A stretch of 38,795 nt of DNA from Campylobacterota bacterium. GTDB taxonomy: Bacteria; Babelota; Babeliae; Babelales; Chromulinivoraceae. Below the pieces are notes generated by a model. It saw nothing but the letters and a program-made list of their open reading frames with translations. It did not search any database and was not told where the DNA came from. Positions 17,529-27,623 of this stretch are shown here, in pieces. The translations under genes and the position numbers were made by a program. The DNA is taken from the NCBI GenBank assembly GCA_002721975.1, contig PBME01000001.1, positions 1 through 38,795 on the forward strand, given 5' to 3'. Numbering within the stretch: position 1 is the first letter of the stretch; each line of letters opens with the position of its first letter.

Positions 17529-18143
17529 TTAATTGATAAATGATTGCACACATCCTTTTACCAAAGAACTTGGAATTACTTTACCAGTTGATGTAACAAT
17601 TCTAAAATCATTATCACCATCTAGCAACAATACTGACTGTGTCCGTTCAGCATAATTTGCATATGTTTTAATTGTTGCAAGATCAATACAACCAGCTACT
17701 TTCATATCCTGTTGCGAAGCTGTTGTAACAGCAAGCATAATTAACAATACTGCTTTTTGACTCGTATGATTAGTTAATCTTTTTGCTAAATTATAAGCTA
17801 TCTTTAACAGCTTATCTTTACTTATAATGATACGCTGAAAACCTTCTTGTTGTTCAAATTTTTGTAACTTATCTGCTAGATTATCACCCAACTCATCTTG
17901 CAAAAACAATATTGCTGCTTGACGATCAGCAGAACCTAAACTTTTAAGTTTTTGACGAATTTCGCTACCACAAGGCATATCAACAAAAGGAATACTTTTG
18001 TCTGGTAATTGTGTTGCGATATTGTTTACATCAACAGCTTTGCTATAACCAAAATTTTGGTTAAATAAAAGCTTTGTTTTATTAATAGCATTTTGACTTA
18101 AACCAGCTACCATAGCTAGCATGATTCTAAACATCGTAACCAT
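17529..18143 (-). CDS. Exported protein, unrecognised
   Basis: 204 aa from ATG 18143. The frame opens 4 codons earlier (18155), but GGAGG lies 6 nt before the second ATG and so decides the start. The N-terminus (MVTMFRIMLAMVAGLS) is a short signal-like hydrophobic segment. A mature part follows with two cysteines (PCGSE; GCIDL) and a C-terminal GC near VKGCVQSFIN. LLDGDNDFRIVTSTGKVIPSS looks like a beta region. No family recognised. Confidence 0.68.
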   Translation of the reverse strand: MVTMFRIMLAMVAGLSQNAINKTKLLFNQNFGYSKAVDVNNIATQLPDKSIPFVDMPCGSEIRQKLKSLGSADRQAAILFLQDELGDNLADKLQKFEQQEGFQRIIISKDKLLKIAYNLAKRLTNHTSQKAVLLIMLAVTTASQQDMKVAGCIDLATIKTYANYAERTQSVLLLDGDNDFRIVTSTGKVIPSSLVKGCVQSFIN

Positions 18144-18288
18144 AAAAACCTCCATTTCATGCTACAAATCTATACTTTCACTGTTTTTTACTCTATTTAG
18201 TATCTCATATATAGAGTTTTTGAGCAAAAGGTCTTGATCATTTTAAAATCACTATTTTATATAGTAATTAATCACAAAATAAAACTAC

Positions 18289-18381
18289 TTACCAAGATTT
18301 TGCAGAAGGTGTATGTACAACCATCAGAGGTCCACCATCATCAGAATCAGAACGTGCTACTACTACGATATTTTTTTTCAT
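18289..18381 (-). CDS. Possible 30-aa small protein or gene remnant
   Basis: ATG 18381 opens a 30-codon frame (MKKNIVVVARSDSDDGGPLM, then VVHTPSAKSW) ending at TAA 18289. The same frame stays open upstream for about 15 codons with protein-like content (REDFESAEIC) but no start codon. This suggests either a small protein or the C-terminal remnant of a longer gene. It lies after the rpsI terminator, with only a weak GAGA as ribosome-binding site. The 331-nt gap at 18144-18474 holds this frame and that terminator and nothing else I can support. Confidence 0.3.
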   Translation of the reverse strand: MKKNIVVVARSDSDDGGPLMVVHTPSAKSW

Positions 18382-18424
18382 GCAAATCTCTGCACTTTCA
18401 AAGTCTTCCCTAATTTGAAATAAA

Positions 18425-18453
18425 AAAATTGGGCGCCAAATGCGCCCAATTTT
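18425..18453 (-). terminator. Terminator of rpsI
   Basis: A 12-bp perfect, GC-rich stem (AAAATTGGGCGC and complement) with a 5-nt loop, followed on the minus strand by a seven-T run. It lies 21 nt after the rpsI stop. Confidence 0.93.
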
Positions 18454-18474
18454 GTACAAATTTGAATATGCAAA

Positions 18475-18969
18475 TTAACGTTTTGTAAACTGAAACTTTG
18501 CACGGGCTGCTTTTTGACCTGGTTTTTTACGTTCTTTCAAACGAGAATCAACAGTCAAGAAGCCTAATTTTCTACATTCAACTTTCAATGTTTCATCAAA
18601 GCTTACTAATGCACGAGCAATACCTAACTTAACAGCATCAGCTTGAGCAGTAAAACCACCACCTTTGATGTTAATGTCTGCTGTCATACCTTTTGTTAAA
18701 CTCGAAAATGCATTAAATGAAGCTTGGCCAGCGGCAGAAGCTGTAGGAACATCGAAATATTCATCAAATGGTCTACCATTAACAACTATTTCACCTTTTC
18801 CTTTTCTTAACCATACACGAGCAACTGCTGATTTACGACGACCAACTGCTTGAGCGAATGGTGCATTTTTTTCTTTTTTGCCTACAGATGCTTTAGCTTT
18901 GCTAGCAGCAGATTTTGTTGCCGCCTTTGAAGCTGTCGATTTTGCTGTAGAAGCTTGCGCCTTTGCCAT
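18475..18969 (-). CDS. rpsI: Ribosomal protein uS9 with histone-like N-terminal extension
   Basis: 164 aa. The S9 domain (about residues 38-164) includes AVGRRKSAVARVWL, GEIVVNGRPFDEYF, GGGFTAQADAVKLGIARAL, and the C-terminal basic tail ending KFQFTKR that reaches the P-site tRNA. The first ~36 residues are an Ala/Lys/Ser-rich extension (MAKAQASTAKSTASKAATKS onward) like histone H1 tails, absent from typical bacterial S9 (~130 aa). rplM, the usual partner, is not adjacent. It has its own promoter (19029-19056) and terminator. Confidence 0.97.
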   Translation of the reverse strand: MAKAQASTAKSTASKAATKSAASKAKASVGKKEKNAPFAQAVGRRKSAVARVWLRKGKGEIVVNGRPFDEYFDVPTASAAGQASFNAFSSLTKGMTADINIKGGGFTAQADAVKLGIARALVSFDETLKVECRKLGFLTVDSRLKERKKPGQKAARAKFQFTKR

Positions 18970-19028
18970 AAAATGAAAGCCTTTCTTAATACCAGATAAT
19001 CTATAAAATTCAAGATTTTTATATTTTT

Positions 19029-19056
19029 ATAATACTATAGATACCTAAAAAGTCAA
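19029..19056 (-). promoter_or_regulatory. Predicted sigma70 promoter of rpsI
   Basis: Minus strand: TTGACT (19051-19056), a 16-nt spacer, then TATTAT (19029-19034), about 60 nt before the rpsI start. Confidence 0.6.
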
Positions 19057-19071
19057 AGCTCAAATAAAGCA

Positions 19072-19764
19072 TTAATCTTGCAAGGAATACGGACAAAGCT
19101 CTGCTAATTCTTCTCCCTGATAATCACATAATTCTGAAAACGCATCGCTATCAATGTCTTCTTCAAATGCTGAATCATCATAATCACATAAACACGTGCC
19201 ACATTTGTCACTAAAAACATACTGATAGGTCTCATATAATAATGAGTCATTATTTCCATGACCGCTATCTATGTGTCGAAATCCTAATTCAGTTAACATA
19301 GCTATTTGATCTTGCGCGATATGTCTTACATCAATATAAATTACAGCAACATCAGAAAAATAATCTAATATATCAAACAACAATTTTCTCAATAAATCTA
19401 ATGATGCAAATTCAGGTGACATAGCCCATTGACGTATATATACAACAGCATTGTTATCTATATTACATGAAAGATATCCTATAGTTTTATCATTTTGAAC
19501 AGCATGAAAAAACATAGTATGTTTTTCTTTTGTAAAGTAATCTTGTTCTTCTGTATCAAATACTTGTTGTAAAAAAAATTTCAAATCAGGAACCCGAAGT
19601 TGAGCTAACGAATAATCTTGATATGATGAGATCCAACTTTTAACAAACAGCTCTCGCTGTTGAGACAAATCAAAACTTGTAATAGGCAAGACCGTTGCAG
19701 AACTAACAACTATATCAGTTGTAAACAATAACAAACTTATGGAGAGTACCAATAGACGCTTCAT
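19072..19764 (-). CDS. Exported GNAT-like acetyltransferase
   Basis: 230 aa. A signal peptide (MKRLLVLSISLLLFTTDIVV, then SSATVLP) is followed by a domain at about 27-190 with GNAT-like features. These are a central beta-strand pair (TIGYLSCN...VVYIRQWAMSPEF), then a helix where the acetyl-CoA loop should be, and a final LTELGFRHID segment. The usual R/Q-x-x-G-x-G/A pyrophosphate loop is not clear (FASLDLLRKLL), so activity is uncertain. An acidic Cys-containing tail (CGTCLCDYDD) follows. An exported GNAT is unusual because acetyl-CoA is cytoplasmic; host-cell targeting is one explanation (inference). Confidence 0.6.
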   Translation of the reverse strand: MKRLLVLSISLLLFTTDIVVSSATVLPITSFDLSQQRELFVKSWISSYQDYSLAQLRVPDLKFFLQQVFDTEEQDYFTKEKHTMFFHAVQNDKTIGYLSCNIDNNAVVYIRQWAMSPEFASLDLLRKLLFDILDYFSDVAVIYIDVRHIAQDQIAMLTELGFRHIDSGHGNNDSLLYETYQYVFSDKCGTCLCDYDDSAFEEDIDSDAFSELCDYQGEELAELCPYSLQD

Positions 19765-19782
19765 TCCTCATTCCTTTTTTAT

Positions 19783-20136
19783 TTATAATTGCTCTAGCTC
19801 TTCTAGCCTTTGCTGGCAATCAATACAACATTGTGCATTGGGATTATATTTTAATCGCTTTGTAGATATTTGTTCACCGCATTCTTTACAAATTCCGTAA
19901 TTGCCTACTTCTATAGCTTTTAGCGCATTTAAAATATTTTTATACTCATTATAATCAGTGTCTTGTAAAGAGTTTCTCAAAGCTTCCATTGTCACAGACA
20001 TTACTTGATCTCCTTCATCTTGAGATCCTGTATCTGAAATTTTTTCTTGTGACATACTTTCGAGTCCTTCTTCTAATTCTTTTTTACGAATTAAAAGATC
20101 TTCTTTAATTTTTGCTAACTCTTCCTTTTTGAACAT
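19783..20136 (-). CDS. DksA/TraR-family zinc-finger protein
   Basis: 117 aa from ATG 20136. An in-frame start at 20208 would lie deep within tadA, and AGGAG just upstream supports the later one. An N-terminal coiled coil (about 1-70) is followed by a C4 zinc finger (ICKECG...CCIDC, CxxC-17-CxxC). DksA-family proteins bind the RNA polymerase secondary channel and modulate transcription; short versions may act in other ways. It overlaps the tadA 3' end by 32 nt, implying co-transcription. Confidence 0.88.
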   Translation of the reverse strand: MFKKEELAKIKEDLLIRKKELEEGLESMSQEKISDTGSQDEGDQVMSVTMEALRNSLQDTDYNEYKNILNALKAIEVGNYGICKECGEQISTKRLKYNPNAQCCIDCQQRLEELEQL

Positions 20137-20590
20137 GCTCCATTCTCCTTTTTTTTTGAAAAAATATTTGCAAAACTTCTTTTGCTTTTTTATATTCCAT
20201 ATATTCAAGACTCATTGAAAGATTTTTGTAAATTCCAGACGTTATTGCTTTATCTATCGAAATCCCAAACTTTAATGATTGTGCTCCATAGACTACTCGA
20301 GCTACTCGTGATAAATATAAAGCCCCAAGACACATCATGCAAGGCTGTACTGTAACATATAATGTTGTATTCAACAACCTCCAAGTCTGCATTTTTTTTG
20401 CAGCTTTTTGCAAGACTAACATTTCGGCATGGGCTACTTGCGTTTGTTTTTTTTCTACTTGATTATAACCTTGCGCTATAATAACACCTTGTTGATCAAC
20501 AAGCACTGCACCTATGGGAACCTCATCGATACTATTTGCTTTACTCGCCTGCTCAACAGCCTTATTCATATAAAATTGATCTGTTTTCAT
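20105..20590 (-). CDS. tadA: tRNA-specific adenosine deaminase
   Basis: 161 aa. Deaminates the wobble adenosine of tRNA-Arg(ACG) to inosine. Zinc-dependent deaminase motifs: VAHAEMLVL (His-Ala-Glu catalytic centre, about residue 53-61) and TVQPCMMCLGAL (PCxxC, about 80-91). Substrate-loop residues IDEVPIGAVLV (about 21-31) are also present. A basic extension (EVLQIFFQKKRRMEH) at the C-terminus is encoded by sequence overlapping the DksA/TraR-like gene. Divergent from gyrB. Confidence 0.94.
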   Translation of the reverse strand: MKTDQFYMNKAVEQASKANSIDEVPIGAVLVDQQGVIIAQGYNQVEKKQTQVAHAEMLVLQKAAKKMQTWRLLNTTLYVTVQPCMMCLGALYLSRVARVVYGAQSLKFGISIDKAITSGIYKNLSMSLEYMEYKKAKEVLQIFFQKKRRMEHVQKGRVSKN

Positions 20591-20656
20591 ACATAACCTT
20601 AAAACCTGTAATACACACAGTTTATAAAAAAATTGGAAATATTTTTAATAATTTAC

Positions 20657-23196
<2,540 letters not shown>

Positions 23197-23204
23197 AATC
23201 TATA

Positions 23205-23250
23205 AGATAAAAAAGAAGAGCGCTACATGTAGCGCTCTTCTTTTTTATCT
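23205..23250. terminator. Terminator of gyrB, perfect 46-nt palindrome
   Basis: A perfect inverted repeat of 23 nt (23205-23227 and 23228-23250) has a GC core (GAGCGCTAC) and A/T tracts. It begins 9 nt after the gyrB stop. It could work on both strands. Confidence 0.92.
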
Positions 23251-23438
23251 ATCTAAATTTACTTAACTAACTAGCAATTCTTCACTACTAATTTCAAAGA
23301 CATGTACTCAAAACAACAAAGTAATTTTTTCTCTTCATAGCTCATATAAGAACTTTAAAACATATGGTAACAATTGCACTTTTATAGCTTTTTGATACGA
23401 TATTAAAGAGGTTATATAACGTAAGTAAAGGATCTAAT

Positions 23439-24311
23439 ATGACATTAAAAACACTAAATCTGAGTGTTTTAGCGATTTGTCTCAATATGGCGCTATGTAA
23501 TGGGATGGCAGTCGATAAAAATAAAAAACCAACTATTGCTACTGTGATTCCTGCTTGTGACAGTAATGTGAAAAATGTCATTTTTGATCTAGGAGAGGTA
23601 CTATTTACAGCTCCGAAATCAAAGCGTAGAGCAATTATTTTACCTATGATCTTGCAATATCCCTCGCTTATTTATACTTTATGCACACGAAACATCAAAA
23701 AAGATTTATTTAAAATATTAAGCGATATTCCTGCTCAAACTTCTTCGTCAACAATGCCTATGTATAATGATGACGAACAAATGCCACAAATCATGGTCGA
23801 TTGGATGACTGGCAGACCTCATCAAGAAATTTTGACTACTGTGCAAGCACATATTGCTCAACTTAAAAATTCTACTGCAGAAAAGGCATTATTTACTAAA
23901 ATTACACAATTAATGTTTGAACCAAACAACTTTGTCGAAGCGATGGAACCGATCGAGCCTATGGTCAAACTCGTCAAAGCATTAAAAGCTAATAATTATC
24001 GCTTGTATGTATTATCCAATTGGGACCATGAATCATTTCCACTTATGAGAAAAAAACATAACAGAATATTTGATATGTTTGATGGAACCTTAATTTCTGG
24101 TACAGAAAAAACAGGTAAACCTGATATTAAATTTTATAAAAAATTATTACGCCAAAATAAAATTAAAGCTCATGAGTCGATATTTATTGATGATGAGCCG
24201 CACAATATAACAGCTGCTAATAAAGTTGGTATTTATGGCATCAGAAAAACATCAACCTTATCTGTGTGTGAAGAATTAGAAAAATTAGGCGTATTAAAAT
24301 TATCTTCATAA
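23439..24311 (+). CDS. Exported HAD-like hydrolase, paralogue 1
   Basis: 290 aa. A signal peptide (about residues 1-22; MTLKTLNLSVLAICLNMALC) precedes a HAD domain of the IA/YihX type. Motif I is FDLGEVL (Asp50 nucleophile; the second acid is Gly52, as in some family members), motif II LSNWD (Ser193), motif III GKP (Lys227) and motif IV FIDDE (Asp251, Asp252). The helical cap lies between motifs I and II (about 60-180). The catalytic set looks complete, so phosphatase activity is likely, substrate unknown. AAAGGA precedes the ATG. Strongly similar to the next gene (SNWD.ESFPLM, FIDDE, and N-terminal pattern), so a duplication. Confidence 0.86.
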   Translation: MTLKTLNLSVLAICLNMALCNGMAVDKNKKPTIATVIPACDSNVKNVIFDLGEVLFTAPKSKRRAIILPMILQYPSLIYTLCTRNIKKDLFKILSDIPAQTSSSTMPMYNDDEQMPQIMVDWMTGRPHQEILTTVQAHIAQLKNSTAEKALFTKITQLMFEPNNFVEAMEPIEPMVKLVKALKANNYRLYVLSNWDHESFPLMRKKHNRIFDMFDGTLISGTEKTGKPDIKFYKKLLRQNKIKAHESIFIDDEPHNITAANKVGIYGIRKTSTLSVCEELEKLGVLKLSS

Positions 24312-24498
24312 ATTTGTAATGCTTTCATGCTATACATGTATCTCTCTGCACAAATACGCATATCACAGCAATATTATTTTTATATACAAACATTAATGGT
24401 TAATACTTTTTATATACATTACTAAGTCAAACCATATAGAAATAAATATATTTAGTGTACACTTTTATAAGTAATATAGCCTAAAATGAAGGATTACT

Positions 24499-25377
24499 AT
24501 GAATATAAGAATATTAAAATCGGTCATATTAACAATAAGCGTGATCATACTTGGCTATAATGCCTTTGCTTTTTTACAACAAACCAAAACACCTATCTAC
24601 ACCGTAAACCCTGCTCAAGAAAATGCTATTAAAAACATTATTTTTGATGTAGGAGATGTTTTGTTTTCAACTTCACGCATGAAAAAAGTGTATACGCTAC
24701 TACCTTTAACAGTGCAACATCCATCTTTGTTATATAAATTTTTAACAAGTAATATTAAACAAGATATCCTTACTATGTTACATAACGTTCCTGCTAATAC
24801 CTCTAGTGAACATCATGCTATATATCATGAAGGTGCCAAAATGCCTCAAATTGTTGCTGACTGGATGGCTGGTAGATCTAATAAAGAAGTACTAGCAGCA
24901 ATAAAAGATCATCTACGTAAATCTAATCTCTCTACAGCAGAAAAACAACTGTTTTTACATGCTACACATACGATTTTTGATTCACAACAATTGGTAGCAG
25001 GTCTTGATCCTATAACCGATATAATTAAACTCGTTCATGCTTTAAAAAATAAAGGCTACAAATTGTATGTTTTATCAAATTGGGATCGTGAATCTTTTCC
25101 ACTGATGCAAGAAAAACACCATGAGCTCTTTCAATTATTTGATGGTGTTATGACTTCAGGAGTTGAAGGTTTAAATAAACCAAATCCTCTTTTTTATAAA
25201 AAGCTATTAACACAATATAATTTAAACCCAAATCACTCGATATTTATTGATGACGAAATGTACAATATTCAAGCTGCTAATAATCTTGGTATCAATGGTA
25301 TACATAAAACATCTCTACAATCTGTATATACTAGTTTAGAAAAGTTCAAAATTATTACTGTCAATTCTTATGATTAA
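24499..25377 (+). CDS. Exported HAD-like hydrolase, paralogue 2
   Basis: 292 aa, same plan as paralogue 1: signal peptide (MNIRILKSVILTISVIILGY), motif I FDVGDVLFS (Asp50 region), motif II VLSNWD, motif III NKPNPLFYKKLL (Lys), motif IV FIDDEMYNIQAANN. All key positions are retained. AAGGA precedes the start. It ends overlapping tilS by 8 nt, so it is likely co-transcribed with it. Substrate unknown. A third, decayed copy lies at 31135-31917. Confidence 0.86.
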   Translation: MNIRILKSVILTISVIILGYNAFAFLQQTKTPIYTVNPAQENAIKNIIFDVGDVLFSTSRMKKVYTLLPLTVQHPSLLYKFLTSNIKQDILTMLHNVPANTSSEHHAIYHEGAKMPQIVADWMAGRSNKEVLAAIKDHLRKSNLSTAEKQLFLHATHTIFDSQQLVAGLDPITDIIKLVHALKNKGYKLYVLSNWDRESFPLMQEKHHELFQLFDGVMTSGVEGLNKPNPLFYKKLLTQYNLNPNHSIFIDDEMYNIQAANNLGINGIHKTSLQSVYTSLEKFKIITVNSYD

Positions 25378-26332
25378 TGAAACATTTTCTATCAAAAAAC
25401 TTGCTCATATCATTAAACCAAATAGCACAATTATTGTTGGATTTTCTGGTGGCCCAGACTCTGTATACCTTTTGCTTGCTTTACGCAACATGCAATCTTC
25501 TCATAATCTCAAAATTATTGCTGCACATCTTGACCATGAATGGCGAAAAGAATCTGCTCAAGAAGCTATCTGGTGTGAACAATTTTGCCATACATATACT
25601 ATAGAATTTATGACACAAAAAGCCTCTTTAATTACGGTTGATAAAAATTATAATGGTTCTAAAGAAGAATATGCACGAGTAACAAGACGTATATTTTTTG
25701 AAACTATTGCACAACAATATCAATCTTCATACATCGCTTTGGCTCATCATAAAGATGATCAAATCGAAACTTTTTTTATTAGACTTGCACGTGGTACATC
25801 ATTAACAGGATTAACAGGTATTAAAGAAGATGATGGCCGTTATATTCGACCTTTATTAGAAACAACAAAGCAAGAAATCATCAATACTCTTACGAAAAAT
25901 AATATTGATTTTTTAAAAGATCCAAGCAATAACGATACGAACTTTTTAAGAAACCGAATACGTCATACTTTAATTCCAACATTGTCTCAAGTAGATACTC
26001 GTTTACAGAATAATATTTTTAACACCATGAAGCACTTGCAACAAGTTGATACATATCTTCAACAAGTAACCGATACAACTATTACTTCTTTAGCACATCA
26101 CACAAATTTATTATCTCTTAATACAGCTTCATTTTTACAGCTCGATACGATCATACAACAGAGAGTTTTATTACGCCTATTAATCAAAGCTAAAGCTCGT
26201 TTTACACCGAGTCAAAAACTATTTTCTGAAATTATTCGTTTTTTAAAGTCATCTAAAAATAAAGAACACATCATTCATCCAACTTATAAAATAAGTAAAC
26301 ATAAAAAATTTTTCTCTATTGAGCAAAGGTAG
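25370..26332 (+). CDS. tilS: tRNA(Ile)-lysidine synthetase
   Basis: 320 aa. Converts the wobble cytidine of tRNA-Ile(CAU) to lysidine, changing its codon from AUG to AUA. PP-loop ATPase motif FSGGPDS (25-31) at the N-terminus, with LAHHKDDQIETFFIRLARGTSLTGLTGI (about 124-151) and FLRNRIRHTLIPTL (about 198-211), both typical of TilS. Shorter than E. coli TilS (~430 aa) because the C-terminal domains are reduced. The ATG overlaps the end of HAD paralogue 2. Confidence 0.95.
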   Translation: MINETFSIKKLAHIIKPNSTIIVGFSGGPDSVYLLLALRNMQSSHNLKIIAAHLDHEWRKESAQEAIWCEQFCHTYTIEFMTQKASLITVDKNYNGSKEEYARVTRRIFFETIAQQYQSSYIALAHHKDDQIETFFIRLARGTSLTGLTGIKEDDGRYIRPLLETTKQEIINTLTKNNIDFLKDPSNNDTNFLRNRIRHTLIPTLSQVDTRLQNNIFNTMKHLQQVDTYLQQVTDTTITSLAHHTNLLSLNTASFLQLDTIIQQRVLLRLLIKAKARFTPSQKLFSEIIRFLKSSKNKEHIIHPTYKISKHKKFFSIEQR

Positions 26333-26387
26333 CTTTTTTATCTATTTTTCAGGTAAACTAAGCTAAACATTATAAATAAAGGGAAGT

Positions 26388-27326
26388 ATGGAATTAAAAA
26401 AACAAAAATATGAACAACAATTAAAAAACTGGATTATTGCATCAATACTTTTACATCTGTTCATGTTTATTGTCATCTTTTTTTTATATCTTGAACAATC
26501 TATGCATCCTACTACTTTTCACAATGAACATACATCTACTACATCAAAAGACTTACAAGCTATACAATTTAAACCTTTACCTAAAGAACAACAACCAACG
26601 TATACATTAATTCCAGGGCGTAAAGCTGTTACAGAATCTGAACAAACACAGCTTAAACCACAGCAGTCACAAGCTCAATCAAAACAAGAAGAACAACAAG
26701 TACAGGAATCGCCTCAGAAAGTTGAACAACCTCCGATCAAACACAACAAAACTATTCCTATAAAAAAAACTATGCCTCAACGACATCAAACAATGAAACA
26801 ACAATTATTAGAGTCAAAATTAGAACCTAATTCTACTACTCAAGACTTCAAACATGATCATCTTTTAGAGGAAAAGACTGACATAACCAAAAAAATTGAT
26901 ACGGATGAACCAACTATCACGAAAAAAAAGATTTCCTTACAAGATCTTAAGTTAGGATTTGCTAAATTTTTAAACGAAGGCAACAATGATGTCTTGATAC
27001 AACATGGAAACACTAATCAATCGCCTGATACGCAATCATTGCGTCATATAACTTATAATCGACAAATCGCTAAAACTATACAAGAAGCTTTTACTGCACA
27101 TTCACAATATAATACATTACCGTATATCCGTGGCAAAAAAGTACTTGTCTCTATGAGTCTAGAAAGAAACGGAAAACTCATAGAATCACAAATTCATCAA
27201 GGAAGCGGTAACGATCTATTTGATAAAGTAATTTTAGAGTCAATTCAAAGTGTCAATTTATACCCGCCCGTACCAAAACATATTACAACGATACCTCATA
27301 AAATGAGCTGGTATCTATACTGTTAA
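26388..27326 (+). CDS. TonB-family energy-transducer-like protein
   Basis: 312 aa. One N-terminal membrane anchor (about residues 15-36) is preceded by a basic start. A Pro/Gln/Lys-rich linker follows (about 60-200), and a C-terminal TonB-like domain (about 225-312) with KVLVSMSLERNGKLIESQI, GSGNDLFDKVILESIQSV, and YPPVPKHI. TonB proteins link inner-membrane energy to outer-membrane transport; TolA-like proteins have a similar layout, so the exact role is open. AAAGGGAAGT precedes the ATG. No exbB/exbD nearby. Confidence 0.8.
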   Translation: MELKKQKYEQQLKNWIIASILLHLFMFIVIFFLYLEQSMHPTTFHNEHTSTTSKDLQAIQFKPLPKEQQPTYTLIPGRKAVTESEQTQLKPQQSQAQSKQEEQQVQESPQKVEQPPIKHNKTIPIKKTMPQRHQTMKQQLLESKLEPNSTTQDFKHDHLLEEKTDITKKIDTDEPTITKKKISLQDLKLGFAKFLNEGNNDVLIQHGNTNQSPDTQSLRHITYNRQIAKTIQEAFTAHSQYNTLPYIRGKKVLVSMSLERNGKLIESQIHQGSGNDLFDKVILESIQSVNLYPPVPKHITTIPHKMSWYLYC

Positions 27327-27377
27327 AACAATATTTATATAACAACCCCAAAAAAGATTATTAGAAAAGCAAATCTA

Positions 27378-27407
27378 TTGACTTTGCTTACTTATATTAG
27401 AGATAAT
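27378..27407 (+). promoter_or_regulatory. Predicted sigma70 promoter of the hairpin RNA
   Basis: TTGACT (27378-27383), an 18-nt spacer, then GATAAT (27402-27407). Transcription would start about 27414, just before the hairpin at 27421-27469. Confidence 0.55.
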
Positions 27408-27413
27408 AACAAT

Positions 27414-27475
27414 AAGGAGAGTAGTAGCGAGCTGAAATCTGTCAGGAGGTAGAAACAGTTCGTTGCTACGACTCG
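27414..27475 (+). ncRNA. Candidate structured RNA with a Shine-Dalgarno-like loop
   Basis: A 14-bp uninterrupted stem (27421-27434 with 27456-27469), including three G-U wobble pairs, closes a 21-nt loop. The G-U pairs favour RNA structure over a DNA palindrome. The loop holds AGGAGGT (27444-27450), a perfect match to the anti-Shine-Dalgarno complement, yet no start codon is spaced to use it. GTCAGG in the loop recalls SRP RNA, but the rest of the SRP apical motif is missing. No terminator is seen, so it may be a dnaJ leader rather than a separate RNA. Coordinates are approximate. Apart from two predicted promoters, nothing else is evident in 27327-27623. Confidence 0.4.
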
Positions 27476-27545
27476 TTATATAATCATACCGTACAGCCTA
27501 ACTTAAACTTTCATAACTACTCAATTTTGCTTTCTATAAATACTT

Positions 27546-27574
27546 TTGGTCCCTATACATTTTTTTGTTATAAT
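27546..27574 (+). promoter_or_regulatory. Predicted sigma70 promoter of dnaJ
   Basis: TTGGTC (27546-27551), a 17-nt spacer, then TATAAT (27569-27574, perfect -10), about 50 nt before the dnaJ start. No CIRCE-type inverted repeat is seen. Confidence 0.6.
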
Positions 27575-27623
27575 AAATGTATAAATAAGTCTTTAAAACC
27601 CTTAAAAGTAAGATATTTTATTC

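Noticed and set aside
27435-27480. Possible SRP (4.5S) RNA because of GTCAGG in the loop
   Set aside because: The conserved tetraloop helix and the AGCAG side of the apical loop are missing, and the loop is too short. Kept only as a candidate structured RNA.
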